A stretch of DNA of 64,000 nucleotides from JABCPE02 sp963506915 (GCA_963506915.1 CAUORE010000006.1:3366-67365); one strand, 5' to 3'; positions 42,923-52,169 are shown, numbered from the stretch's first letter. Notes: generated by a model from the sequence alone, not told the origin. Numbers and translations: made by a program.

Positions 42923-44827
42923 ATGATACGGAGTAAGTGTATATTTTTCATCTTTTTTTCAATCATTGTTTTTTCGCAGAATAGTTCTTCTGAAAAATAC
43001 ATTGACAGCCTAAACAATGAATGTCTGAATGCGAAAAATTCAAAGAAAAAAGTTCGCATCTTGATGGAAATTTCTGATTACTGGTCATATAGAGATACAG
43101 CAGTAGCTTTTTCAAAACTTAGAGAAGCAGAACAGTTGATAGGAGGAGATAATTTCCTAAAGGGACTTCATGCCTTCTATAAAGCGGGAATTTATTATGA
43201 TAAAAACATTAGTAAAAGCCAAGAACTCTACATGAAAGCCGAAAATCTATTGAAAACATTTTCCTCTGAAGAGGCTTTTTACTACAGAGCGAAACTGTGG
43301 CATAATTACGGCGCATTGGAACAGATGAAGGGAAACAATATGGAGTTTCTGGACATTACGCTGAAAAAATGTATTCCTCTTGCTGAAAAGTCAAAGAATA
43401 AGGAACTTTTGGCGGGATATTATGTAGATATGGGGATGATTTTTAATAATTCAAAAGAATATGACAAATCAATAGACTATATAAAAAAAGCAGTTGATAT
43501 TTTAGAAAAAAACTCAAAAAGAGGTGAGGGAATAGTTTGGGCATATCTAAATCTTGCAATGGTATATTTGGAAATAGGAGAATTAGCCTTAGTAGAGGAC
43601 AATATTTTAAAAGCCGAAAAAGCATTAGAGCAACTACCTCATTCTCAGTATAATGTGTTTCTTTATCAGTTGAAATCTAAATATTATAATAGAATAGGTA
43701 AGCAGAGTAAAGCATTGAATGCTATTCAAAAAGGGATAGACTTAGCAAAGAAAATGAATTTGGATTATGATTTTTTATCCCTGAGTTATGAGAAGTATAA
43801 TTATTTAAAAAACTCTTCTCAATATTTAGAAGCACAGAAAATACTCTCTGAACTTTTGGATAAGAAAATGGGAAGTAAAAAAAACAGACTTATACTTCTT
43901 AATGAAATGGCTGAATTACAGAAAATAATGGGTAATTATAAAGATGCTTATAGTTATCTGGAACAATTTAAATTTTTAAATGATACTATACAGACTGAAA
44001 ATGAAAAAATACAAATTTTGGATTTGGAAGCTCAGTATAAAAATAAAGAACAGCAGAAAGAAATACAACATTTGGAGGAAAGAAACAAACAAGAACGAAT
44101 AATCTTTTGGATTAGTTTGTTTTTATTTATAAGTGTAGGAGTATTAATGAGTTATGCGCTTTATGAAAGAAAAAGGAAAAACAAACATAAACTTGTTAGT
44201 TTAGAACAGGAAAGAAAAATAGACATTAACAAAGCTCTTATCTACGGGGAAAATAAAGAACGAGAGCGAATAGCTAAGGAACTGCATGATGGCATAGGGG
44301 GAAGAATGACAGGAATAAAGATAAACTTAGAAAATATGATGGAGAGTGAGGGATATTATATGCTTGAAAAACCTATTGCCCAATTGGATAAATGTATAAC
44401 TGAACTTAGAAATACCCTTAGAAATCTAACTTCTGAAACACTTCATAAGTTTGGTTTGGAAGAAGCATTACGGGATTTTTGCCAAAATATACAGACAGAT
44501 TATTTAAAAATATCCTGTTATACTAAAAATCTCAATCAAATAAAAGAAAAACATCAGCTGCATATCTATCGTATTGTTCAAGAGGGAATAAATAATGCCA
44601 TAAAGCACTCTGGAGCAACACAAATTCTGGTACAATGTACTTTTGAAGAAAATTTGTTACTCATAGATATAGAAGACAATGGAAAAGGCTTTGATGTGCA
44701 AAATATACAGAGAAATTTAGGATTACATAATATAGAACGACGCGTAAATGCCCTTGATGGTACTCTTAAAATAGAATCTTCCTTGGGTAAAGGTACTGTG
44801 ATGAGTATAGAAGCTAAAATAGAATAA
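42923..44827 (+). CDS. TPR-containing sensor histidine kinase (NarX/LytS-like HisKA_3 type)
   Basis: A 634-residue kinase. A signal sequence or hydrophobic N-terminus (CIFFIFFSIIVFSQ) is followed by TPR-like repeats over residues 40-380 (for example YDKSIDYIKKAVDILEK and YKDAYSYLEQFKFLND). A membrane helix lies near residue 395 (IIFWISLFLFISVGVLM). The HisKA_3 region contains ERERIAKELHDGIGGRM, with the phosphorylated His at about residue 455. The ATPase domain has VQEGINNAIKHSGATQI and DIEDNGKGFDV. It probably senses envelope or starvation signals through the periplasmic TPRs. The response regulator follows 12 bases later. Confidence 0.9.
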   Translation: MIRSKCIFFIFFSIIVFSQNSSSEKYIDSLNNECLNAKNSKKKVRILMEISDYWSYRDTAVAFSKLREAEQLIGGDNFLKGLHAFYKAGIYYDKNISKSQELYMKAENLLKTFSSEEAFYYRAKLWHNYGALEQMKGNNMEFLDITLKKCIPLAEKSKNKELLAGYYVDMGMIFNNSKEYDKSIDYIKKAVDILEKNSKRGEGIVWAYLNLAMVYLEIGELALVEDNILKAEKALEQLPHSQYNVFLYQLKSKYYNRIGKQSKALNAIQKGIDLAKKMNLDYDFLSLSYEKYNYLKNSSQYLEAQKILSELLDKKMGSKKNRLILLNEMAELQKIMGNYKDAYSYLEQFKFLNDTIQTENEKIQILDLEAQYKNKEQQKEIQHLEERNKQERIIFWISLFLFISVGVLMSYALYERKRKNKHKLVSLEQERKIDINKALIYGENKERERIAKELHDGIGGRMTGIKINLENMMESEGYYMLEKPIAQLDKCITELRNTLRNLTSETLHKFGLEEALRDFCQNIQTDYLKISCYTKNLNQIKEKHQLHIYRIVQEGINNAIKHSGATQILVQCTFEENLLLIDIEDNGKGFDVQNIQRNLGLHNIERRVNALDGTLKIESSLGKGTVMSIEAKIE

Positions 44828-44839
44828 AAAAAAACTTAA

Positions 44840-45469
44840 ATGATGATAAAAATAATAATTTGTGATGATCATCCTTTGATAACAGAAGGTCTGAAGAGCT
44901 TTATAGAAAATAGAGATGAAATGCAAATAATAGCTACAGCTACTTCTGCAGCTGAATTATGGCAAGTATTGGAAGAAAATGAAACTGATGTTCTTATACT
45001 AGATATTAGTCTTCCAGACGGGAATGGGGTGGATATTTGTGCAGAAGTGAAAAAAATGTATCCGCATATTAAAGTAATAGCTCTTAGTAATCATGATGAA
45101 AGAAGCTTCATTGTCAGGATGTTGGGGAATAAAGCGTCAGGTTATCTTATTAAAAGTACTTCCATTGGAGAATTGGAAAAAGCAATAAAAGAGGTCTATA
45201 GGGGAGGAATATATTTTGGAGAAGATGCCCAAAAAGTATTAGTATCCATGGCGGAAGTCATGCAGGTAGAGGTGCCGCCCATTACAAAGAGAGAAAAAGA
45301 AGTTTTAGAGTATATATCACAAGGGTTGTCTTCTCCTCAGATAGCGGAAAAAATGTTTATAAGTTCACAAACTGTAGACAGCCACAGGAAAAATCTAATG
45401 GCTAAATTTGGGGTGAATAAAACTATCAGCCTTGTTCAAAAGGCAAAAGACCTTAATTTTTTAAGTTAA
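44840..45469 (+). CDS. NarL/LuxR-type response regulator
   Basis: A 209-residue response regulator. The receiver has IIICDDHPLITEGL with the acidic pair Asp 9 / Asp 10 and the phosphoacceptor Asp 55 in LILDISLPDGNGVD, followed by SNHDERSFIV and the Lys of GYLIKSTSIGEL. The C-terminal LuxR-type helix-turn-helix is ITKREKEVLEYISQGLSSPQ, with SSQTVDSHRKNLMAKFGVN. It acts as the DNA-binding partner of the kinase at 42923. Its targets are unknown; the neighbouring barrel gene is a candidate. Confidence 0.92.
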   Translation: MMIKIIICDDHPLITEGLKSFIENRDEMQIIATATSAAELWQVLEENETDVLILDISLPDGNGVDICAEVKKMYPHIKVIALSNHDERSFIVRMLGNKASGYLIKSTSIGELEKAIKEVYRGGIYFGEDAQKVLVSMAEVMQVEVPPITKREKEVLEYISQGLSSPQIAEKMFISSQTVDSHRKNLMAKFGVNKTISLVQKAKDLNFLS

Positions 45470-45635
45470 AAAAAGAATAAATAGAAAAAGGATGATTACA
45501 AAATTTGGTTGTATTTGATTTATTTCTTACCTTTACCAAAGTAATTTTTAAATAAAAAATGAGTTTTTTGTACCCAATAAAAAGAGATGGTCTTGGCAAG
45601 CATGTTGTGGAGTTGTTTTTTGGGCTGAAATAATA

Positions 45636-45669
45636 AGAGAGATAAGGATAATTGTCTCTCTATTTTTAT
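45636..45669 (+). terminator. Weak hairpin before tkt
   Basis: Stem AGAGAGAT / GTCTCTCT with one wobble and a ten-base loop, followed by ATTTTTATA. It lies 165 bases after the response-regulator stop and 35 bases before tkt, so it could be a late terminator or a leader element. Confidence 0.35.
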
Positions 45670-45703
45670 ATCTAAAAATTAAATAGAAACCAATTTAAAA
45701 TAT

Positions 45704-47689
45704 ATGAACTCTTGTAAAATCATTGCGAACACTATTAGAGGACTCTCTGTGGATGGTGTGGCAGCGGCGAACTCTGGACACCCTGGTATGCCGCTTGGGA
45801 TGGCAGATGTGTGTGCTGTTCTCTGGTCTGAACATATGAATTTTAATCCGAAAAACCCTAAATGGCTTAACCGAGACAGATTTATCCTATCAGCAGGGCA
45901 TGGTAGTATGCTTATTTACAGCTTGTTGCACCTTTACGGATATGATTTGTCAATGGATGATTTGAAGGCATTTAGACAATGGGGAAGTAAAACTCCTGGG
46001 CACCCAGAAAACTTCGTAACGGCTGGAGTAGAGACCACTACGGGACCATTAGGACAGGGCGTAGCCAATGCAGTAGGTTTTGCTCTGGCAGAGGCTTCTT
46101 TGGCAGCAAGATATAATAGAGAAGGCAGTGAGATTATAGACCATTATACTTATGTGGTGGCAGGTGATGGCTGTCTGCAAGAGGGAATTTCTCACGAGGC
46201 ATGTTCTTTTGCTGGGCATAATAAATTAGGAAAACTGATTATGCTTTATGACAGCAATAATATCACCATAGATGGACCTACGCACATTTCTTTCACAGAA
46301 GATACCAGAAAGAGATTTGAGGCGTATGGATGGCAGGTTCTTGAGATTGATGGGCATGATTATGACCAAATCAATGCTGCTATAGCAGAAGCAAAAAAAG
46401 AAAAATCTAAGCCGTCTATCATCATTTGTAAAACTATCATCGGTTTTGGTTCGCCGAATAGAGCAGGAACATCCAAAGCTCACGGAGAGCCTTTCCCAGC
46501 GGAAGAAATTGAGCTGATGAAAGAAAAATTAGGTCTTCCAAAAGACAAATCTTTCTTCGTTCCAAATGAAATTTCTGATTTAAGAACTAAAACTCAAGAA
46601 AAAGGTGAAAACCTTGAAAACAAATGGAATGGACTTTGGGAAAATTATAAAAATAAAAACCAAGAAGCCGCTAAAGAATTAGAAAACAGCATAAAAGGAG
46701 AAATCTCCAGAGAAGCTCTTGATATTCCTCAGTTCAGTTCCGAGAAAGCAATCGCTACTCGTTCTGCTTCGGGAACGGTTCTAAATCATATAGCGAAATA
46801 TATTCCTCAGCTGATGGGTGGTTCAGCGGATTTGACGCCGTCTAACAACACTCTTCCAGTAGGAGAGGAGTCTTTCTCACCAGAAAACCCAAAAGGAAGA
46901 TACATCAGATATGGAGTGCGTGAGCATGGTATGGCAGCAATAATGAACGGAATGGCTCTTCATGGTGGAGTTCTGCCTTATTCAGGGACATTCTTCGTTT
47001 TCTCAGATTACATGAGACCAGCGATGCGTATGTCGGCTCTTATGGAGCAGCAGGTGGTGTATGTGCTGACTCATGATTCCATCGGGTTAGGAGAGGATGG
47101 ACCTACACACCAGCCAGAAGCACATCTTTGGGCATATAGAACAATTCCAAATATGACTGTAATCCGTCCTATGGATGCCAATGAAACTGCAGAAGCTTGG
47201 AAATCAGCGTTAAAGAATAAAAAAGGACCTACTTGTTTAGTTCTTACAAGACAAAATCTTCCTGTTTATGATAGAGCAGGACTTGGATGGGCAAAATCTG
47301 AAGAAGCTCAGAAAGGAGGATATGTTCTTTGCGAAGACAAAGATTTTGAGGCGATTATCATCGCTACAGGTTCAGAGGTGGAATTGGCTGTAGAAGCAAA
47401 AACTAAACTTAATGAACAAGGCGTAAAAGTAAGAATAGTTTCTATGCCGAGTACCAACATTTTTGATGAGCAGCCGCAGGAATACAAAGAATCTGTTTTA
47501 CCTAAAAACATTCTAAAAAGAGTAGCAGTAGAGGCAGGTGTTACCTTGGGCTGGTATAAATATGTAGGCTTAGAAGGGCGAGTGATAGGCTTGGACAGAT
47601 TCGGAGCTTCAGCACCATATAAAACACTTTATAAAGAATTCGGAATTACAACTGAAGCTATCGTAGAGGCTGTAAATTCATTAAAATAG
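45704..47689 (+). CDS. tkt: Transketolase
   Basis: A 661-residue full-length transketolase. The thiamine diphosphate-binding motif is VVAGDGCLQEGISHEACSFA with SNNITIDG. The middle pyrimidine domain contains RYGVREHGMAAIMNGMALHG and VYVLTHDSIGLGEDGPTHQP. The C-terminal domain follows. It interconverts pentose, triose, tetrose and hexose phosphates. It heads a run tkt, fba, SMR gene, glpX, rpe, all plus strand, of sugar-phosphate genes. Confidence 0.95.
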   Translation: MNSCKIIANTIRGLSVDGVAAANSGHPGMPLGMADVCAVLWSEHMNFNPKNPKWLNRDRFILSAGHGSMLIYSLLHLYGYDLSMDDLKAFRQWGSKTPGHPENFVTAGVETTTGPLGQGVANAVGFALAEASLAARYNREGSEIIDHYTYVVAGDGCLQEGISHEACSFAGHNKLGKLIMLYDSNNITIDGPTHISFTEDTRKRFEAYGWQVLEIDGHDYDQINAAIAEAKKEKSKPSIIICKTIIGFGSPNRAGTSKAHGEPFPAEEIELMKEKLGLPKDKSFFVPNEISDLRTKTQEKGENLENKWNGLWENYKNKNQEAAKELENSIKGEISREALDIPQFSSEKAIATRSASGTVLNHIAKYIPQLMGGSADLTPSNNTLPVGEESFSPENPKGRYIRYGVREHGMAAIMNGMALHGGVLPYSGTFFVFSDYMRPAMRMSALMEQQVVYVLTHDSIGLGEDGPTHQPEAHLWAYRTIPNMTVIRPMDANETAEAWKSALKNKKGPTCLVLTRQNLPVYDRAGLGWAKSEEAQKGGYVLCEDKDFEAIIIATGSEVELAVEAKTKLNEQGVKVRIVSMPSTNIFDEQPQEYKESVLPKNILKRVAVEAGVTLGWYKYVGLEGRVIGLDRFGASAPYKTLYKEFGITTEAIVEAVNSLK

Positions 47690-47715
47690 AAAAATAACCA
47701 ATAAAAATAAAAGAA

Positions 47716-48666
47716 ATGATAGTTACTACCGATCAATTATTCAAGGCTGCATACGGGAAATTTGCAGTAGGAGCGTATAATATTAACAACATGGAGCAGG
47801 CTTTAGGGCTTTTCGAAGGACATGCTAAAGCACAGGCGCCGTTCATCGTTCAGTTGTCAAAAGGAGCGAGAAATTACGCTAATCCTAAAATGATAGAAGG
47901 CATCATCCGTGCTGCTGAAGAAATCTATCCAGACCTTATTTTCGCTGTGCATCTAGATCATGGAGATGAGCAGACATGCTATGACTGTATAGATTCAGGA
48001 TTTTATAGCTCAGTGATGATCGATGCATCTCATGAGTCTTTTGAGAAAAATGTAGAAATCACGAAAAGAGTAGTAGAAAGAGCTCACGCTAAGGGAATCA
48101 GCGTAGAGTCTGAATTAGGAATGCTAGGTGGTGTGGAAGAAGATATTCAAGTTGATGAAAAACACGCGATGCTTACAGACCCACTAGAAGCTAAGAAATT
48201 CGTAGAGCTTACAGGGTGTGACTCTTTAGCTGTTGCTATCGGAACCAGCCACGGAGCTTATAAGTTTTCAGGAAAGCAAGGGCTTCACTTTGACAGAATC
48301 GAAGAAATCCAAAGACAGCTTCCTAATTTTCCTTTGGTAATGCACGGTTCTAGTTCTGTTCCAAGAGCGGAAGTAGAAAGAATCAATGCTGCTGGTGGTG
48401 CTATGGATCCTTCTGCACAAGGTGTAAATGCTGATGAATTCGCAAGAGCAGTGAAATTAGGTGTTACAAAAGTAAACATCGACACTGATGGTAGATTGGT
48501 TTGGACAAGAGTTCACAGAGAGTTCTTCAAAGAAAAACCAGAGCAGTTTGATTTCAGAGCTCCAGGAAAAGTTTTCGTGAAAGAATATGCTGATTTTATC
48601 GTAGATAAATCTAATAAGCTATTGTCTGCTAATCAGTTAGAATATGTAAGACAAAGCTTGAAATAA
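47716..48666 (+). CDS. fba: Class II fructose-bisphosphate aldolase
   Basis: A 316-residue class II zinc-dependent aldolase. The N-terminus KFAVGAYNINNMEQALGLFE and the metal/phosphate motif LIFAVHLDHGDEQTCYDCID are followed by IDASHESF. Further on, AIGTSHGAYKFSG, VMHGSSSVPRAEVERI and VKLGVTKVNIDTD carry zinc and phosphate ligands. Tagatose-bisphosphate aldolase is possible but the cluster context favours fructose. Its stop TAA overlaps the start ATG of the SMR gene by one base. Confidence 0.9.
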   Translation: MIVTTDQLFKAAYGKFAVGAYNINNMEQALGLFEGHAKAQAPFIVQLSKGARNYANPKMIEGIIRAAEEIYPDLIFAVHLDHGDEQTCYDCIDSGFYSSVMIDASHESFEKNVEITKRVVERAHAKGISVESELGMLGGVEEDIQVDEKHAMLTDPLEAKKFVELTGCDSLAVAIGTSHGAYKFSGKQGLHFDRIEEIQRQLPNFPLVMHGSSSVPRAEVERINAAGGAMDPSAQGVNADEFARAVKLGVTKVNIDTDGRLVWTRVHREFFKEKPEQFDFRAPGKVFVKEYADFIVDKSNKLLSANQLEYVRQSLK

Positions 48667-48986
48667 TGGCTTGGGTATATTTAATTTTAGCAGGACTCTT
48701 CGAAATCGGTTGGCCTATCGGTCTAAAATTGGCTGGAAATGAAAACTTCCGCTGGCAGGGAATGACCATAGCGGTAGTATGTATGGGAGTGAGTAGTGCT
48801 CTGCTTTGGGTGGCACAGAAAACAATTCCTATGGGTACAGCCTATGGCGTTTGGACTGGTATAGGAGCGGTAGGAGCGTTTGTAGTGGGAGTAGTGTTTT
48901 ATAATGATGCTCTTACATTCATGCGAACACTGGGCATATTGCTCATCATAAGCGGAGTTATCGTGCTAAAATTAGCTTCATCCTAA
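48666..48986 (+). CDS. Small multidrug resistance family exporter, SugE/Gdx-like
   Basis: A 106-residue SMR protein with four membrane helices. The conserved active Glu lies in the first helix within YLILAGLFEIGWPIGLKLAG, and TIPMGTAYGVWTGIGAVGAF is typical. The WPIGLK sequence fits the SugE/Gdx guanidinium-exporter branch better than the EmrE drug branch. Its start overlaps the fba stop by one base, so it is translationally coupled to a sugar enzyme. The reason for this link is not evident. A hairpin terminator follows. Confidence 0.82.
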   Translation: MAWVYLILAGLFEIGWPIGLKLAGNENFRWQGMTIAVVCMGVSSALLWVAQKTIPMGTAYGVWTGIGAVGAFVVGVVFYNDALTFMRTLGILLIISGVIVLKLASS

Positions 48987-48997
48987 GAAAATAATAA

Positions 48998-49034
48998 ATC
49001 TGGCTGTAAACTTTTTTGCAGCCAGATATTTTTT
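48998..49034 (+). terminator. Terminator after the SMR gene
   Basis: Stem ATCTGGCTG / CAGCCAGAT followed by ATTTTTT. It splits the metabolic run into tkt-fba-SMR and glpX-rpe. Confidence 0.8.
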
Positions 49035-49061
49035 GTATTTTTAACACCAAAACTAATAACA

Positions 49062-50021
49062 ATGTCAAAATTAGATTATAACATCGCAATGGAACTCGTG
49101 AGAGTTACCGAATCTGCGGCTCTTTCTGCGGCAGCTTTTATAGGAACAGGAGACAAGAATGGAGGGGACAAAGCGGCAGTGGATGGGATGCGTGAATCTC
49201 TTCGGTATATAGATGTTCATGGAACTATCATCATCGGCGAAGGAGAAAAAGATGATGCACCCATGCTCTACAACGGCGAAACGGTGGGAAATGGAAATGG
49301 CCCTCGTGTGGATATCGCTGTAGATCCAGTGGAGGGGACTAATCTTCTTGCCCTTGGAAGACCCAATGCCATCGCTACGATTGCAGCTTCTGACCAAGGA
49401 AGTATGTGGGATCCAGGGAGTTCCTTTTATATGAATAAACTGGTAGTAGGAGAGAAGGCTAAAAATGCAATAGACATTACCAAATCCATTATAGAAAACC
49501 TTAATAGAATAGCAGAGGCGGAAGGCAAAAAAGTAAATGATTTGATGGTTTATATCTTGGATAAACCTCGCCACAAGGCTATGATAGAGGAAATTAGAAA
49601 AGCAGGCGCAAGGATTACACTACATACAGATGGAGATGTTTTGGGGGCGCTTTTAGCGGCAATGCCAGACACGGGCGTGGATGTATTGATGGGAATAGGC
49701 GGTACGCCAGAGGGAGTTTTGGCGGCGTGTGCAGTGAAAGCCCTTAACGGCGGTATGCAGGGAATGAGAGCGCCACAGCTGGAATCTGAAATAACCAATT
49801 TGAAAAAAGAAAATATTGACATCAGTGAAGTCATACATTTAGATACATTGATAAAGTCTGAAAATGCTGTTTTTTCTGCGACAGGCATCACAAGTGGAGG
49901 CTATCTGGATGGAGTTAAATTCCATGAAAACGGAACTATTACTACTAAAAGTGTAGTTATCAGCGCTAAATCTGGCTCTATAAGATTCATAGAAGGAATT
50001 CATAAAGGAATAAATCACTAA
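49062..50021 (+). CDS. glpX: Class II fructose-1,6-bisphosphatase (GlpX)
   Basis: A 319-residue GlpX-type phosphatase, dephosphorylating fructose-1,6-bisphosphate in gluconeogenesis. It has AAFIGTGDKNGGDKAAVDGM, IIIGEGEKDDAPMLYNGE and the metal motif VDPVEGTNLLALGRPNAIAT, then DVLMGIGGTPEGVLAACAVK. Sedoheptulose-bisphosphatase activity is also known in the family and fits the neighbouring transketolase. It is 12 bases from rpe, probably one transcript. A TATTTTTTG-like box sits at 49027-49035, overlapping the preceding terminator. Confidence 0.92.
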   Translation: MSKLDYNIAMELVRVTESAALSAAAFIGTGDKNGGDKAAVDGMRESLRYIDVHGTIIIGEGEKDDAPMLYNGETVGNGNGPRVDIAVDPVEGTNLLALGRPNAIATIAASDQGSMWDPGSSFYMNKLVVGEKAKNAIDITKSIIENLNRIAEAEGKKVNDLMVYILDKPRHKAMIEEIRKAGARITLHTDGDVLGALLAAMPDTGVDVLMGIGGTPEGVLAACAVKALNGGMQGMRAPQLESEITNLKKENIDISEVIHLDTLIKSENAVFSATGITSGGYLDGVKFHENGTITTKSVVISAKSGSIRFIEGIHKGINH

Positions 50022-50032
50022 AAAAATAAACC

Positions 50033-50698
50033 ATGAAAAAAGAGAAAAAAATATCACCATCTCTGCTGTCTGCGGATTTTTGTAATTTGAGTAGAGATAT
50101 CCATATGCTGGAAAGTGCTGGTGCAGACCTTCTGCATATAGATGTGATGGATGGACATTTTGTCCCAAATATTACCATAGGAATTCCCGTAGTGGAAGCG
50201 ATTAAGAAAAATTCTTCTATTCCCTGCGATGTTCATCTTATGATAGAAAAACCAGAGCGATATGTGGATGATTTTGTAAAGGCGGGGGCGGATTATCTTA
50301 CTATTCATGCTGAGGCTTGTACACATCTTCACCGAACATTACAGCATATCAGAAGCTTAGGCTGTAAAAGTGGAGTCGCTCTAAATCCTCACACGAGTTT
50401 GAGCGCTATAGAAGAAGTATTGGAGGAAATAGATTTGGTGTTGATAATGTCTGTAAACCCAGGTTTTGGTGGGCAGTCTTTTATCCCTAATGCATTAAGT
50501 AAAATAAAAAGATTGAAACAAATGATTATGGAAAAAGGCTATAATCATATAGAAATAGAAGTAGATGGAGGCATAAAACTTAATAATATTCAGGAAGTTG
50601 CTGAGGCTGGAGCGGATATTATAGTTTCTGGGTCTGGGATTTTTAATGGAAAACCAGCAGAAACCATCGCTGAAATGAAAAAAATAATAAACGGATAA
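50033..50698 (+). CDS. rpe: Ribulose-phosphate 3-epimerase
   Basis: A 221-residue TIM-barrel epimerase interconverting ribulose-5-phosphate and xylulose-5-phosphate. Recognisable are KISPSLLSADFCNLSRDIHM, LLHIDVMDGHFVPNITIG, HLMIEKPERYVDDFVKAGAD, LIMSVNPGFGGQSFIPNALS and the final EVDGGIKLNNIQEV. The product supplies substrate for transketolase in the same cluster. It is the last gene of the glpX-rpe unit. Confidence 0.95.
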   Translation: MKKEKKISPSLLSADFCNLSRDIHMLESAGADLLHIDVMDGHFVPNITIGIPVVEAIKKNSSIPCDVHLMIEKPERYVDDFVKAGADYLTIHAEACTHLHRTLQHIRSLGCKSGVALNPHTSLSAIEEVLEEIDLVLIMSVNPGFGGQSFIPNALSKIKRLKQMIMEKGYNHIEIEVDGGIKLNNIQEVAEAGADIIVSGSGIFNGKPAETIAEMKKIING

Positions 50699-50808
50699 GA
50701 GTTTAAAAGTGTCTTTTTCCTTTATTTAAGGGCTTTTTCCTTTAAAAAATGAATTTGGCATTTATTTTGTATAGAATAAAACATCAATAACTATTAAATA
50801 TTGTAAAA

Positions 50809-51333
50809 ATGAAAAAGTTATTTTTAACAGGTGCTTTAGCACTTTTTGGATTGATGAATGCTCAAAAAACTGAATCTGGAATTAGATTAGGTGTAAATGC
50901 AGGTATACCAGTTGGAGATTTTGGTAAATTTACTACTTTTACAGCAGGTGTAGATTTAGCATACCTTTATCCATTGGCAGAGAACTTCAGATTAGGGGTT
51001 GCTACAGGATATTCTCACTATTTTGGTAAAAAAACAAAAACAGATTTAATTCTTGTAACTCTTAAAAATGAAGTGCCTGATGTTGGAATAATTCCAATAG
51101 CTGCTACAGCAGAATTTACTTTAGGTGATTCTAATGTTTTCTTAGGAGCAGATTTAGGTTATGCATTCTTTACTAAAAAAGACTTTAAAAATGAAAATGG
51201 TTCTTTCTATTACCAGCCTAAGTTAGGGTATTCTTTTGATAAGAGACATGACTTATATTTCTCTTACAAAGGATTTACTAGAAATAATGCAAATGCTGGC
51301 TCTATCAATTTAGGATACGCATATAATTTTTAA
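50809..51333 (+). CDS. Small outer-membrane beta-barrel protein
   Basis: A 174-residue protein with a signal peptide (MKKLFLTGALALFGLMNAQ) and about eight amphipathic strands, such as IRLGVNAGIPVGDFGKF, FRLGVATGYSHYFGK, and the terminal INLGYAYNF ending in Phe. It belongs to the outer-membrane beta-barrel superfamily. Function unknown; abundant small barrels of this type are common in flavobacteria. It ends before a bidirectional terminator. Confidence 0.8.
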   Translation: MKKLFLTGALALFGLMNAQKTESGIRLGVNAGIPVGDFGKFTTFTAGVDLAYLYPLAENFRLGVATGYSHYFGKKTKTDLILVTLKNEVPDVGIIPIAATAEFTLGDSNVFLGADLGYAFFTKKDFKNENGSFYYQPKLGYSFDKRHDLYFSYKGFTRNNANAGSINLGYAYNF

Positions 51334-51355
51334 AACAATTTCATAGTTAAACAAG

Positions 51356-51387
51356 AAAGACCGAAATATTTTTTCGGTCTTTTTTTG
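51356..51387. terminator. Bidirectional intrinsic terminator
   Basis: Stem AAAGACCGAAA / TTTCGGTCTTT with a five-base loop, T-run to the right. It serves the barrel gene and the convergent lipB gene. Confidence 0.85.
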
Positions 51388-51389
51388 TT

Positions 51390-52091
51390 TTATATAAATT
51401 GACAATCAAATACTTCGCAGAAATGTTTTTTTATTCTATCCTTTACTTCTTCTATATTCACTTTTTGTCCTAGTTCTTGTTCTAGGGAAGCTACCTGTTT
51501 GCCCTTTATTCCACAAGGGATAATGTAGTCAAAATACTTCATGTCGGTATTTATATTAAAAGCGAAGCCGTGCATGGTTACCCATCGGGAAGCCTTTACA
51601 CCCATGGCGCAGATTTTCCTAGCGTAGGGTTTTCCTACATCCAGCCAAACGCCAGTTTCGCCTTTTGAGCGGTCGCCATGAAGCCCATAGTCAGCCATAG
51701 TTCTTATAATCACTTCCTCTAAGTTTCTCATATACAGGTGAATATCTGTTACGAAATTTTCTAAATCTAAAATGGGATAGCCTACTATCTGCCCAAATCC
51801 GTGGTAGGTAATATCTCCGCCACGATTGGTTTTTACGAAATCGGCATTTATTTGTTTTAGTTTTTCTGTGTTGATGAGCATATTGTTTTCATCGCCGCTT
51901 TTTCCCAGAGTGTAGATGTGTGGATGCTCTACGAATAAAAAGAAATTAGGTGTAATGATTTGGTTTTCAGAAGGTAGTTCTCTGTTTTTTAGTTTGATGT
52001 CAATGATTTTTTGCATCAGTTCTCCTTGATAGTCCCATGCTTTTTGGTAGTCTATTAGCCCTAAATCCTCAAATTTTATCTGCTTATTCAT
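51390..52091 (-). CDS. lipB: Octanoyltransferase LipB
   Basis: A 233-residue lipoyl(octanoyl) transferase that moves octanoyl groups from ACP to lipoyl domains. Family motifs include FFLFVEHPHIYTLGKSGDEN, KTNRGGDITYHGFGQIVGYP, the catalytic Cys region YARKICAMGVKASRWVTMHG, and FNINTDMKYFDYIIPCGIKG with KQVASL. The start ATG 52091 has a TATTTTTG box only four bases upstream. It is followed by a terminator, so probably a single-gene unit. Confidence 0.94.
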   Translation of the reverse strand: MNKQIKFEDLGLIDYQKAWDYQGELMQKIIDIKLKNRELPSENQIITPNFFLFVEHPHIYTLGKSGDENNMLINTEKLKQINADFVKTNRGGDITYHGFGQIVGYPILDLENFVTDIHLYMRNLEEVIIRTMADYGLHGDRSKGETGVWLDVGKPYARKICAMGVKASRWVTMHGFAFNINTDMKYFDYIIPCGIKGKQVASLEQELGQKVNIEEVKDRIKKHFCEVFDCQFI

Positions 52092-52095
52092 GCTT

Positions 52096-52103
52096 CAAAA
52101 ATA
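52096..52103 (-). promoter_or_regulatory. Promoter -7 box TATTTTTG four bases before the lipB ATG
   Basis: Minus-strand TATTTTTG, then AAGC, then ATG. The identical box and spacing occur at gldD and the PH-like gene, pointing to leaderless transcription. Confidence 0.6.
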
Positions 52104-52161
52104 TAAAAAATAAGGCAAACGAGAAACTTTAAATTTAACACAGATGATAAATTAAAAATCA

Positions 52162-52169
52162 TATTTTTG
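52162..52169 (+). promoter_or_regulatory. Promoter -7 box of the NdpA-like gene
   Basis: TATTTTTG, exact TAnnTTTG match, 18 bases before the ATG at 52188. Confidence 0.5.
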
